Source: Microbacterium sp. APC 3901 (lineage in GTDB: Bacteria > Actinomycetota > Actinomycetes > Actinomycetales > Microbacteriaceae). Taken from it: a DNA stretch of 64,000 nt. Under the pieces are notes generated by a model. It did not search any database and was not told where the DNA came from. It saw only the letters and a list, made by a program, of their open reading frames with translations. Made by a program: the position numbers and the translations under genes. The stretch is from positions 1-64,000 of the forward strand of contig NZ_JASDCU010000005.1 of the NCBI RefSeq assembly GCF_030407765.1, read 5' to 3'. Below are positions 8,436-16,744 of the stretch, piece by piece. Numbering within the stretch: the stretch's first letter is position 1; every line of letters begins with the position of its first letter.

Positions 8436-9196
8436 TGAACATCCCCATCGACTTCACGTGGCTGGAGGCGACGTCCCTCGCATGCGTGCGGATCACGGCC
8501 TTCCTGGTGCTGGCCCCGCCGTTCAGCCACGGCACGATCCCGATGCGGGTCCGTGCGATGCTCGGCGTCGGACTCGCTCTCGCCGTGTCGCCCGTGGTGA
8601 CGGCAGGCTACGAGCGCCTCGACACCGGAGCCTTCATGCTCGCCCTGGCAGGTCAGGCCCTGACAGGGGCGCTCCTCGGCTTTCTCGTGATGGTGCTCTT
8701 CAGCGCGATCCAGGGAGCGGGGCACCTGGTCGACACCTTCGGCGGGTTCCAGCTGGCGCAGGCGTTCGACCCCGGCATGGCGATCAACGGCGCCCAGTTC
8801 ACACGACTGTTCCAGATGACGGCGATCATGCTGCTGTTCGCCTCGGATGGATACCAGCTCGTGCTCGGAGGCCTGTTCCGATCGTTCGACGCGGTGCCGG
8901 TCACCGGGATGATCGACCTCGCCCGACCGGCGGAGGCACTCGTGGGCGCTGCGGGACAGATGATGCTCAGCGCCGTGCAGATCGCAGGCCCGCTGCTCAT
9001 CGTCCTCTTCCTCGCCGATGTCGGGCTCGGACTGGTCAGCCGTGTCGCGCCGGCGCTGAACGCGTTCGCGATGGGCTTCCCGATCAAGATCGGCCTCACG
9101 CTGCTGCTCGTCGGGTTCGTCTACGCGGCGCTGCCCAGTGTGGTCGCGGTCATCGCGGAGGAGGCCGCGAGGCTGCTGTTGGGGGTGACGCGATGA
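8435..9196 (+). CDS. fliR: Flagellar export gate protein FliR
   Basis: Polytopic membrane protein of 253 residues that completes the FliP5Q4R1 gate. Recognisable features are the N-terminal RITAFLVLAPPFSHGTIPMRVRAML, the QGAGHLVDTFGGFQLA segment and the C-terminal NAFAMGFPIKIGLTLLLV. It overlaps fliQ by one base and flhB by four. Confidence 0.95.
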   Translation: MNIPIDFTWLEATSLACVRITAFLVLAPPFSHGTIPMRVRAMLGVGLALAVSPVVTAGYERLDTGAFMLALAGQALTGALLGFLVMVLFSAIQGAGHLVDTFGGFQLAQAFDPGMAINGAQFTRLFQMTAIMLLFASDGYQLVLGGLFRSFDAVPVTGMIDLARPAEALVGAAGQMMLSAVQIAGPLLIVLFLADVGLGLVSRVAPALNAFAMGFPIKIGLTLLLVGFVYAALPSVVAVIAEEAARLLLGVTR

Positions 9197-10296
9197 GCGA
9201 GTCCGACAGCGGCGAGCGCTCCGAGAAGGCGACCGAGCGTCGCCTGAAGGAGGCGAGGAAGAAGGGTCAGATCGGCCGCAGCCAGGACTTCACCGCCTGG
9301 GTCTGCATCGCGGCCGCCGCCGTGATGATGGTGCCGACGATCGCCTCGGGCACACAGGTCGTCACCGAGCTCTTCCTCGCTGTGACACCCGTCGCGATGA
9401 ACCCCACCGACGATGCGGCCCTGGACGTGCTCGGCTCGGCGATCGCGTCGCTCGGCGGCATTCTGCTTCCGATGCTGGTGGTGGTGCTGCTCGCCACGAC
9501 GGCCACGGCTGTCGCCCAGGGCGGCATCCATCTGCGGGGTGTGACGATGCGCACCGAGCAGTTCAACATCGTGTCGGGCATGAAGCGGGTCTTCGGGCAG
9601 CAGGCGCTCTGGGAGGGCGCCAAGGCACTGCTGAAGACGGTCGCGATCGGTCTCGCGCTCTGGATCGTCGTCTCGGGGCTCGTGCCCGTGCTCATGGCGA
9701 GCGGCAGCCACAACATCACCTGGCTGCTCGAGCAGGCGGCCGGGGGAGCGGTCGCGCTCCTGCAGGTCGCCGTCGCTGTGGGCATCCTGCTGGCCGCGAT
9801 CGATGTGGCCGTGGTGATGCGACGCAATCGCAAGCACACCCACATGACGAAGAACGAGGCCAAGGACGACCACAAGAAGAGTGAGGGCGACCCGCTCGTG
9901 CGATCCCAGCGTCGTTCCCGTCAGCTCGCCATGAGCCGCAATCGCATGATCGCCGCGGTCGGCGACAGCGATGTCGTTCTCGTGAACCCCACGCACGTCG
10001 CGGTCGCGCTGCGGTACGAGCCGGGCAAATCGGCCCCTCGGGTGGTGGCGAAGGGTGCGGGAATAGTCGCGCAGAAGATCCGCGAGAGGGCGGAGGAGGC
10101 CGGCGTTCCGATGATCAAGGACATCCCGCTCGCGCGCGCGCTGCACTCGGCCTGCGAGATCGGGCGGGAGATCCCCGAAGAGCTCTACACCGCCGTCGCC
10201 CAGGTGCTCGCCTTCATCGAGCATCTCAAACGACGAGGGTCAGCCAGAGGGACGCACACGATGCCCTTCGCGAGCACCAGGGACCGCGGCCTCTGA
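9193..10296 (+). CDS. flhB: Flagellar export substrate-switch protein FlhB
   Basis: Membrane protein of 367 residues whose cytoplasmic domain cleaves itself to switch export from hook to filament substrates. It starts with the typical SGERSEKATERRLKEARKKG. Four hydrophobic segments follow, and the autocleavage motif NPTH is at about residue 265 (cut between Asn and Pro in characterised homologues). ATG 9193 overlaps the fliR stop. The open frame also runs further upstream inside fliR, but that part is not coding. Confidence 0.95.
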   Translation: MSESDSGERSEKATERRLKEARKKGQIGRSQDFTAWVCIAAAAVMMVPTIASGTQVVTELFLAVTPVAMNPTDDAALDVLGSAIASLGGILLPMLVVVLLATTATAVAQGGIHLRGVTMRTEQFNIVSGMKRVFGQQALWEGAKALLKTVAIGLALWIVVSGLVPVLMASGSHNITWLLEQAAGGAVALLQVAVAVGILLAAIDVAVVMRRNRKHTHMTKNEAKDDHKKSEGDPLVRSQRRSRQLAMSRNRMIAAVGDSDVVLVNPTHVAVALRYEPGKSAPRVVAKGAGIVAQKIRERAEEAGVPMIKDIPLARALHSACEIGREIPEELYTAVAQVLAFIEHLKRRGSARGTHTMPFASTRDRGL

Positions 10297-10344
10297 GCCG
10301 GGGCCGCGAAGAGAACGAGCAGAGAGCATGAGAAGGCGAGACGC

Positions 10345-12411
10345 ATGATCGGTCAGCTGTTGTCCAAGGCGACGGTGCCCGTCGGGGTGGTGGGCATCAT
10401 CCTCCTGCTCATCGTGCCCATCCCGACCGGGCTCCTCGACGTCCTCATCGTCCTGAACATCTCGTTCGCGCTGTTGATCCTGCTCACGGCGATGTTCGTG
10501 AAGAAGCCGCTCGACTTCTCGGTCTTCCCCAGCCTGCTGCTCGTCGCGACGCTCTTCCGGCTCGGTCTGAACGTCGCATCGACGCGTCTCGTGCTCAGCG
10601 AGGCGCATGCGGGTCAGGTGATCCAGGCGTTCGGACAGATCACGATCAGCGGGTCCCTCGTGATCGGTGCGGTGATCTTCCTCATCCTCACCGTGATCCA
10701 GTTCGTCGTCGTCACCAAGGGTGCAGAACGCGTCGCCGAGGTGGGGGCTCGATTCACCCTCGATGCCATGCCGGGCAAGCAGATGGCGATCGACGCCGAT
10801 CTGAATGCCGGACTGATCACCGACGCCGAGGCGCGCAAGCGGCGAGCCGAGGTGGCGGCGGAGGCCGACTTCTACGGTGCGATGGACGGTGCGTCGAAGT
10901 TCGTCAAGGGTGACGCGATCGCGGGCATCGTGATCGTCGTCATCAACTTCGTCGGCGGCATCATCATCGGCATGGTGCAGCACGGAATGGAGGTCGGCGA
11001 CGCGCTCGAGACCTACAGCATCCTGACGATCGGCGACGGTCTGGTCACCCAGATCCCCGCGCTGCTGATGGCCGTGTCCACCGGCATGATCGTGACTCGC
11101 GAGAACGCCGAGTCCGAGATGGGGCAGGCGGCCGGCCGCCAGCTCATGCAGTCGCGCAACGCTCTCGTGATCACGGGACTCGCGGCCATCGCCATGGGCT
11201 TCATCCCCGGGATGCCCCTGGTGATCTTCCTGGCGATCGGGGCGGTGCTGCTGTTCGCGGCATCCCGCGTCAAGGCGAACGAAGACCGCGATGCCGCGCT
11301 CGAAGCCGATGCGCTGCAGCAGGAGGCCGTCGAGGCCGGGGCGGAGGGGCCGGAAGAGCTCATGGACAGGATGCGCGTTCATGCTCTCGAGATCTCGCTG
11401 TCTCCTGACATCGTCGACCTGGCGTCCGGGGGAGCAGGGGACCTGCTCACCCGGGTGAAGTCCCTTCGTCGCAAGCTCGCTCTCGACATCGGCATCCTGA
11501 TGCCGCCGGTCCGCACCCGCGACAACATCGATCTGCCGGCGCAGACGTACTCGATCCTGGTCGCCGGGGTCGAGGCCGGGCGCGGCTCGGTCCCGCGGGG
11601 ACACGTGCTCGCGATCGGCACGGGGCTCGAGCAGCTTCCCGGCACGGCCGTGGTCGACCCCGTGTTCGGTCTCGAGGGCAAGTGGGTGCCCGCCGAGATG
11701 TCGCACGCCGCCGACATGGCCGGTGCGACGGTGATCGATCGGGCCAGCGTGATCATCACACACCTCTCGGACATCGTGCAGAGTCAAGCCGATCGGCTGC
11801 TCTCTCTCGAAGACGTGCGCCAGCTCACCGAGCACCTGAAGCAGTCCAGCCCGGCGACGGTCGAGGAGCTCACGCCGGCCGTGCTGTCGCTCGCCGCGAT
11901 CCAGCGTGTGCTGGCGGGACTTCTCGCCGAGCGTGTGCCGATCAACGACCTCGCCCGCATCTACGAGGCGCTCGCCCTTCGAGGCAAGATCTCGACCGAG
12001 ACCGCGGGGCTGATCGATGCGGCGAGGGCAGCGCTCGGACCGGCTGTGGCCGCACGTTTCGCGGAGGACGGGCGGATCCGTGTCGTCATGTTCGATCCGA
12101 TGCTCGAACAGCAGATGCTCGAGGGGATGCGGGTCGTCGACGGTCATCCGCAGATCGTGCTGACGCCGGAGTCGACCATGCAGGTGCTCGAGAACGTGCG
12201 GCGCACCGTCGCCGAGCTCGAGCAGGTGGGTCCGGAACCGGTGCTCGTGTGCGCTCCATCCCTCCGTCAGGCCGTGCGTCGCATGGTGTCGTCGCAGGTC
12301 AGCGGCCTTCCCGTGCTGTCATACGACGAGGCGGCGGCAGGCGGCCTCGCGACCGATGTGGTCGGAGTGGTGCGCATGACGCAGTCGGCGCTCCCGAGTG
12401 CCGCGGTGTAG
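10345..12411 (+). CDS. flhA: Flagellar export protein FlhA
   Basis: Nonameric export-gate protein of 688 residues. The N-terminal half has about eight hydrophobic helices with the FHIPEP signature region around FRLGLNVASTRLVLSEAHAGQVIQAFG. The C-terminal half is the soluble chaperone/substrate docking domain. It is the longest gene of the export operon and sits 48 nt after flhB. csrA follows after 89 nt. Confidence 0.96.
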   Translation: MIGQLLSKATVPVGVVGIILLLIVPIPTGLLDVLIVLNISFALLILLTAMFVKKPLDFSVFPSLLLVATLFRLGLNVASTRLVLSEAHAGQVIQAFGQITISGSLVIGAVIFLILTVIQFVVVTKGAERVAEVGARFTLDAMPGKQMAIDADLNAGLITDAEARKRRAEVAAEADFYGAMDGASKFVKGDAIAGIVIVVINFVGGIIIGMVQHGMEVGDALETYSILTIGDGLVTQIPALLMAVSTGMIVTRENAESEMGQAAGRQLMQSRNALVITGLAAIAMGFIPGMPLVIFLAIGAVLLFAASRVKANEDRDAALEADALQQEAVEAGAEGPEELMDRMRVHALEISLSPDIVDLASGGAGDLLTRVKSLRRKLALDIGILMPPVRTRDNIDLPAQTYSILVAGVEAGRGSVPRGHVLAIGTGLEQLPGTAVVDPVFGLEGKWVPAEMSHAADMAGATVIDRASVIITHLSDIVQSQADRLLSLEDVRQLTEHLKQSSPATVEELTPAVLSLAAIQRVLAGLLAERVPINDLARIYEALALRGKISTETAGLIDAARAALGPAVAARFAEDGRIRVVMFDPMLEQQMLEGMRVVDGHPQIVLTPESTMQVLENVRRTVAELEQVGPEPVLVCAPSLRQAVRRMVSSQVSGLPVLSYDEAAAGGLATDVVGVVRMTQSALPSAAV

Positions 12412-12500
12412 CGCCGGATTCTGCTCATTTACGAGCTGAGTGCGATACGTTTGTGAGCAGAGGGCGCACCGGCGCTCACGCCATGGAAGGCAGACGACGC

Positions 12501-12749
12501 ATGCTGGTACTCACGAGACGCGCCAACGAGAGCATCGTGATAGGCGACGACATCACCGTCACCATTCTCGCGGTGACGCCCAGCGGCGTGCGCGTCGGCA
12601 TCGATGCTCCTCGGGACAAGCGCATCAACCGCGCCGAGATCGTCCTCGCTGTCAGCGATGCGAACCAGGAGGCCGTGCAGACATCCTCCGACGAGTCCGC
12701 AGAGGCGGCTCTCCTCAGCATCCTGGGACGAACGCCCCCCGCTCCCTGA
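12501..12749 (+). CDS. csrA: Carbon storage regulator CsrA
   Basis: RNA-binding translational regulator of 82 residues. The start MLVLTRRANESIVIGDDI and the core VRVGIDAPRDKRINRAEI are canonical; the last 25 residues are a variable tail. In flagellated Gram-positives CsrA blocks flagellin translation until FliW titrates it. FliW is encoded 3 kb downstream here. GGAAGG lies 10 nt upstream. An in-frame ATG at 12483 would add six residues not found in the family. Confidence 0.95.
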   Translation: MLVLTRRANESIVIGDDITVTILAVTPSGVRVGIDAPRDKRINRAEIVLAVSDANQEAVQTSSDESAEAALLSILGRTPPAP

Positions 12750-12783
12750 ACCGGCGCTCCGAGCGTCATCTCCCTGCACTCGG

Positions 12784-12815
12784 AGTTACTGGCCCGCTCC
12801 TTGTCGCGATAGTCG
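12784..12815 (+). promoter_or_regulatory. Candidate flagellar (sigma28-type) promoter before flgN
   Basis: AGTTAC (12784-12789), 14 nt, TCGCGATAGTCG (12804-12815). The downstream box is identical to those before flbD and fliP; the spacer is one base shorter. A weak hairpin (CTCCGAG/CTCGGAG, 12757-12785) after csrA precedes it and may terminate the upstream transcript. Confidence 0.58.
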
Positions 12816-12870
12816 TGAATGTGACGGGCGATCCCGTCATGGAAACCGTGACATGACGAGGTGACGAATC

Positions 12871-13353
12871 GTGGCCGCTCACGACCTGAGCATGCAACTG
12901 ATGCGAGAGCGCGACCTTCTCGAGGTGCTGCTCTTCAAGCTCGACGAGCAGCAGATGCTTCTCGCGACCGGACGCAACCGTTGGATCCACCATGCGGCGA
13001 ACGAGATCGAGCGGGTCCTCGCGGCCATGCCGACCGTCGCCCTCTCGCGTGACACCCTGGTCATCGCGGTGGCAGACGAATGGGGCGTGCCAGAGGTCAC
13101 GACGCTCCGCGATCTGATCGCGGCAGCGCCGACCGATGCATGGCGAGAGATCCTCTCGGGCCACCTGGAGGCCATGACGACGCTCGCCGACGAGATCGGC
13201 GACATGAAGAAGGTCAACGAGCAGCGTCTGCGCACCGCCATCCGTGTGACCCAGGAGACGATCGCGGGTCTCGGCGTTCCGACCGGCGAGTACGACACGC
13301 ACGGCGACGTGGTCCGCGGCGGGGACGCCCGACTGCTTGACACGAGGGTGTGA
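12871..13353 (+). CDS. flgN: FlgN-like flagellar export chaperone
   Basis: Predicted all-helical cytoplasmic protein of 160 residues with the FlgN pattern: an N-terminal LMRERDLLEVLLFKLDEQQ helix and a C-terminal helix ending in a flexible acidic tail. FlgN proteins hold FlgK and FlgL unfolded for export, and flgK starts 7 nt downstream. GTG start. The family is poorly conserved, so the call rests on helix pattern plus position. Confidence 0.8.
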   Translation: MAAHDLSMQLMRERDLLEVLLFKLDEQQMLLATGRNRWIHHAANEIERVLAAMPTVALSRDTLVIAVADEWGVPEVTTLRDLIAAAPTDAWREILSGHLEAMTTLADEIGDMKKVNEQRLRTAIRVTQETIAGLGVPTGEYDTHGDVVRGGDARLLDTRV

Positions 13354-13360
13354 ACCGGAG

Positions 13361-14767
13361 ATGTCTTCATTCTCAGGGCTCCGCCTCGCAGAATCCGCGC
13401 TGTCGGCGGCACGAGCGGGCATGACCGTGACCGGCCAGAACATCGCCAATCAGGCCACCCCCGGCTACACACGTCAACGCGTGGAGCAGACGTCGTTCTC
13501 GGCGCCCGGGCAGACGGGCCTCTGGCCATCGGGACTCGGCATCGGCGGCGGCGTCGGCGTGACCGGGATCGCGCGTCTCGGCGACGACATCCTCGACGCC
13601 CGCGTCCGCGATGCCCTGTCGACGTCGGGCTTCTGGGGCGCTCGTGCGACGGCCGCGAGCAGCGCGGAAGGGGTGATGGCCGAACCGACCAAGGACGGTC
13701 TCGCGGCGAACCTCGATCGCTTCTGGGCCGGTTGGTCCGACCTCGCCAACACGCCGGACTCGGCGGCGGCGCAGGTCGTGCTCACGAACGCCAATGTGCT
13801 CATCGGACAGATCGCTGCGGGATACCAGACGATCGCCGGACAGTGGAGCGACATGCGCGGACAGGTCGACAGTCAGCTCGCCGACGTCAATGCCGTCGCG
13901 GGTCAGGTGGCCTCGCTCAACGGGCAGATCAGGGATGCGCTGCAGTCCGGTCGCAACGCCAATGAGCTGATCGACCAGCGCAACGTCCTCGCCCAGCAGC
14001 TCGCGACCGCGGTCGGTGCGAAGGGCAACGTCGAGGCGGACGGAACCCTCACTCTACGCATCGACGGCAACGCGCTCGTGTCGCGCGACAGCAGCCGAGC
14101 GCTCTTGGCGAGCGGGCCGCGTGACATCGCCGACGCCGGTCGGATCACCGTCGCGTGGGCCGATCGACCGGGGCTGGCAGTGCCGATCACAGGCGGCGTC
14201 GTCGGAGGCACGATCAGCGCCCTCGCCCCTGCGTCCGATGGAGGCACGCTCGCCGGCGTCGCAGCGGCGTACAACGAGACGGCGACGGCGCTCGCGACCG
14301 CCGTGAACGACGTGCACCGCACGGGTGCCACCCCGTCTGGGGGTGCCGGTGGCGACTTCTTCGCGCTCAACGGCGCGGGCCCGGCCGCTCTCGGCCTCAG
14401 TGTGGTTCCCACCGGCCTCGACCAGCTGGCCCTGGCGGCACCGGGAGCCGGAGCCAAGGACACGACGATCGCCGACCGCATCAGCGCACTCAGCGCATCG
14501 GCGACGGGGCCCACCAAGACCTGGTCGACCTTCGTCACCGGGTTCGCGGTATCCGTCGCAGGCGATCTGCAGCGCGCCGACATCGCCGACATGGGAGCTG
14601 TCGCGGCGGTCACCGCCCAGCAGTCGAACTCGTCGGTGGACGGCGATGAGGAGACGATCAACCTCCTGACCTACCAGACGGCCTACCAGGCAGCGGCTCG
14701 TGTGCTCACCGCTGTCGACGAGGCACTGGACCTGTTGATCAACCGCACCGGCCTCGTCGGCCGCTGA
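13361..14767 (+). CDS. flgK: Flagellar hook-associated protein 1 FlgK
   Basis: Hook-filament junction protein of 468 residues. The N-terminus has the rod/hook motif GQNIANQATPGYTRQRVEQ. The centre contains the SLNGQIRDALQSGRNANELIDQR helical region. The C-terminus (NLLTYQTAYQAAARVLTAVDEALDLLINRTG) is the classic FlgK end. ATG 13361 aligns with family starts. An in-frame TTG at 13337 would overlap flgN and add eight residues. Confidence 0.95.
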   Translation: MSSFSGLRLAESALSAARAGMTVTGQNIANQATPGYTRQRVEQTSFSAPGQTGLWPSGLGIGGGVGVTGIARLGDDILDARVRDALSTSGFWGARATAASSAEGVMAEPTKDGLAANLDRFWAGWSDLANTPDSAAAQVVLTNANVLIGQIAAGYQTIAGQWSDMRGQVDSQLADVNAVAGQVASLNGQIRDALQSGRNANELIDQRNVLAQQLATAVGAKGNVEADGTLTLRIDGNALVSRDSSRALLASGPRDIADAGRITVAWADRPGLAVPITGGVVGGTISALAPASDGGTLAGVAAAYNETATALATAVNDVHRTGATPSGGAGGDFFALNGAGPAALGLSVVPTGLDQLALAAPGAGAKDTTIADRISALSASATGPTKTWSTFVTGFAVSVAGDLQRADIADMGAVAAVTAQQSNSSVDGDEETINLLTYQTAYQAAARVLTAVDEALDLLINRTGLVGR

Positions 14768-14784
14768 CTCTGGGGAGAGTGAAC

Positions 14785-15672
14785 ATGATCGGTCGTATCA
14801 CCAGCAGCACCATGACGCAGCAGTCCCTGCGGACGCTGCAGACCAACCTCGCAGACCGCGAGCGTCTGCAGAATCAAGCGGCTTCGCAGCGCTCCTTCCG
14901 CTCGCCGAGCGAAGACCCCGCTGCCGCGGCCACTGCGCTCGGCGTGCACGGCGACCAGGCGCGCGTCGCGCAGTTCGCTCGCAACCTCAGTGACGGGATG
15001 GCGTGGGTCACCACTGTCGACACAGCTCTCGGGGCCAGTGCCGACCTGCTCAATCGCGCGCGGGATCTGACCGCTCAGGGTGCCAACTCCGGGGCGCTCA
15101 GCCCGACTGCGCGCGAATCGATCGCGCAGGAGCTGGAGTCGATCAGCGCGGAGCTGCTCGCCAAGGCGAACACGAGGGTGCTCGGTCGGAGCGTCTTCGC
15201 AGGCACGAGCGACGGGGGATCCGCGTTCGATCCGACCACCTTCACCTTCAACGGCGGGCCGGGCGACGGGGTGCACCGCCGCATCAGCGACAACGAGACC
15301 GTGCGCGTCGACTTCGACGGCTCGCAGGCGTTCGGCGAAGGTGCCGGCAGCGCGTTCGCCCTGCTGAACGACATCGCGGCCGATCTGCGCAGCGGCGTGG
15401 AGGTCGGCGCGCGTCTCGGCGACATCGACGCGCGCTTGACGGATGTCACCGCGGCTCGAGGATCGACAGGGGCGCGCCAGGTGCAGATCGAGCGCGCCTC
15501 GGCGCAGAACCTCTCCGCATCGATCGACCTCGAAGCCCGCCGCACCGAGGTCGAGAACGTCGACAGCCTCGAGGTGCTCGTGCGACTGCAGTCGGCCGAG
15601 CTCGTGTTCCAGTCCGCCCTGCAGGTGACAGCCCGATCGCTGCAGACCAACCTGATGGAGTTCCTGCGATGA
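14785..15672 (+). CDS. flgL: Flagellar hook-associated protein 3 FlgL
   Basis: Flagellin-related junction protein of 295 residues with N- and C-terminal coiled coils (MTQQSLRTLQTNL near the start, ELVFQSALQVTARSLQTNLMEFLR at the end). GGGGAGA is 6 nt before ATG 14785; an in-frame GTG at 14779 is less well placed. Its position directly after flgK and its short length argue for FlgL rather than flagellin. It overlaps fliW by 4 nt. Confidence 0.93.
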   Translation: MIGRITSSTMTQQSLRTLQTNLADRERLQNQAASQRSFRSPSEDPAAAATALGVHGDQARVAQFARNLSDGMAWVTTVDTALGASADLLNRARDLTAQGANSGALSPTARESIAQELESISAELLAKANTRVLGRSVFAGTSDGGSAFDPTTFTFNGGPGDGVHRRISDNETVRVDFDGSQAFGEGAGSAFALLNDIAADLRSGVEVGARLGDIDARLTDVTAARGSTGARQVQIERASAQNLSASIDLEARRTEVENVDSLEVLVRLQSAELVFQSALQVTARSLQTNLMEFLR

Positions 15673-16067
15673 GCGCGTCCACCGACCAGAGGGCCGGGGT
15701 GCTGGACGTCGAGTTCGCCGCGCCGATGCCAGGGCTCAGCCCGCACACCGCGTTCACTCTCGAGCAGATCGACGGGGCGGAGGGTCTGCATGCACTGCGC
15801 GCGACGGGTGCGGATGTGCGGTTGTTCCTCCTCGATCCGGCCTCCGGGGACTACGGCTACGACCCCACGATCCCGGCCGAAGTGCGGGGGCAGATCGGTG
15901 CCGCGGACGATTCGGACATTCGGGTGTTCGTCGTGGCGAACCCTTCGGCCGACGGCGTCTACATCAACCTGCGCGCTCCGATCCTCATCCACGCCGAGTC
16001 CGGCCGTGCGGTGCAGGTGATCCTCGAGGATCAGCGATACCCGATTCGCGCTCGCCTGGGCGGCTGA
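15669..16067 (+). CDS. fliW: Flagellar assembly factor FliW
   Basis: Cytoplasmic protein of 132 residues. In Bacillus FliW binds flagellin and CsrA to make flagellin synthesis homeostatic. FliW features are visible: an N-terminal strand leading into GLSPHTAFTLEQIDGAEGLHALRA, and later RVFVVA-like and VYINLRAPILIH strands. The ATG overlaps the flgL stop. With csrA in the same locus the whole partner-switch is present. Confidence 0.92.
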   Translation: MSASTDQRAGVLDVEFAAPMPGLSPHTAFTLEQIDGAEGLHALRATGADVRLFLLDPASGDYGYDPTIPAEVRGQIGAADDSDIRVFVVANPSADGVYINLRAPILIHAESGRAVQVILEDQRYPIRARLGG

Positions 16068-16100
16068 GCGGGCTGCTCGTTCGACGGCTCTTCCGTGGGG

Positions 16101-16136
16101 GTGAATTCTCGGCAAGCAGAGGATTCTGGAATTCAC
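16101..16136. repeat. Inverted repeat upstream of the HU-like gene
   Basis: Perfect 8-bp arms GTGAATTC (16101-16108) and GAATTCAC (16129-16136) separated by 20 nt, in the 240-nt gap between fliW and the HU-like gene. This gap is locally AT-richer than its surroundings. It could be an operator or a mRNA hairpin; nothing else distinct is seen in the gap. Confidence 0.5.
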
Positions 16137-16307
16137 CGCATATACCAAGGAAGAGCGACTATCCTCTGAAGGCACAGGCTGGGGTACTGGCGGGATCCCG
16201 GCGTCGTCGCAGGAGATCGGGGCCTGGGGCGCGTCACGGATGCGGTTGGTAGGGGTACAGCGCACGGCGCTCGGTGACGAGCGACATTCCATGGGACGGA
16301 AGACAAC

Positions 16308-16622
16308 ATGAGCACATCAAGGACGCTCGAGACGAATCGTGTGAGCAAGCGGGAGTTCGTGCAGAGGTTCGCACGGCGCGGCGGCATCTCGGTTCAGGCG
16401 GCACAGACTGCATACACGGCGATGATCGACGAGCTCCTCGACCTCGTCGGCAAGGGCAACACGGTCACGCTCACGAATTTCGGAAAGTTCTATCCGCAGA
16501 CGCACAAGGGGCATCGTGTGCAGTTCGCGAAGGACGACGGAGACGCCGAGGTCAACGACTACACGGTGCTGAAATTCTCTGCGACTCGAGAGGTGAACCG
16601 TCGAGTCAAGGTGAACGACTAG
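16308..16622 (+). CDS. HU/IHF-family DNA-binding protein, divergent
   Basis: Protein of 104 residues with an N-terminal extension of about 12 residues, then the HU fold: VSKREFVQRFARRGGISVQAAQTAY helices and GNTVTLTNFGKFYPQTHKG strands. The usual beta-arm tip GRNPxTG, whose proline intercalates DNA, is replaced by a DDGDAEVND stretch, so DNA bending may differ. GGAAG lies just upstream of the ATG. It stands between fliW and the flagellar sigma gene, followed by its own terminator, so it is probably monocistronic. Whether it regulates motility is unknown. Confidence 0.82.
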   Translation: MSTSRTLETNRVSKREFVQRFARRGGISVQAAQTAYTAMIDELLDLVGKGNTVTLTNFGKFYPQTHKGHRVQFAKDDGDAEVNDYTVLKFSATREVNRRVKVND

Positions 16623-16648
16623 TCATCGTTATCTGAACGTAAACGAGA

Positions 16649-16681
16649 ATCCCCGGGGGTTTTGGCCTCCGGGGATCTTTT
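16649..16681 (+). terminator. Rho-independent terminator after the HU-like gene
   Basis: ATCCCCGG (16649-16656) pairs with CCGGGGAT (16669-16676), followed by CTTTT. It is one of the few hairpins in the window with a T-run. Confidence 0.85.
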
Positions 16682-16744
16682 GTGCCCGTCTCGCCCCTAG
16701 CATGTAGGTGAAAGCAGTTCTGGTCGCTGGGGAGAGGCCACGCT

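Noticed and set aside
10060..10075. GGAATAGTCGCG inside flhB resembles the repeated flagellar promoter box.
   Set aside because: It lacks the GCGATAGTCG core and the GTTAC partner at the right distance, and lies mid-gene.
14779..14787. GTG 14779 as the flgL start.
   Set aside because: The Shine-Dalgarno sequence ends directly before it, while ATG 14785 has the normal 6-nt spacing.
16158..16172. GACTATCC upstream of the HU-like gene looks like the reverse complement of the flagellar box.
   Set aside because: Only the ATAGTC part matches, the orientation points into fliW, and there is no upstream partner box.
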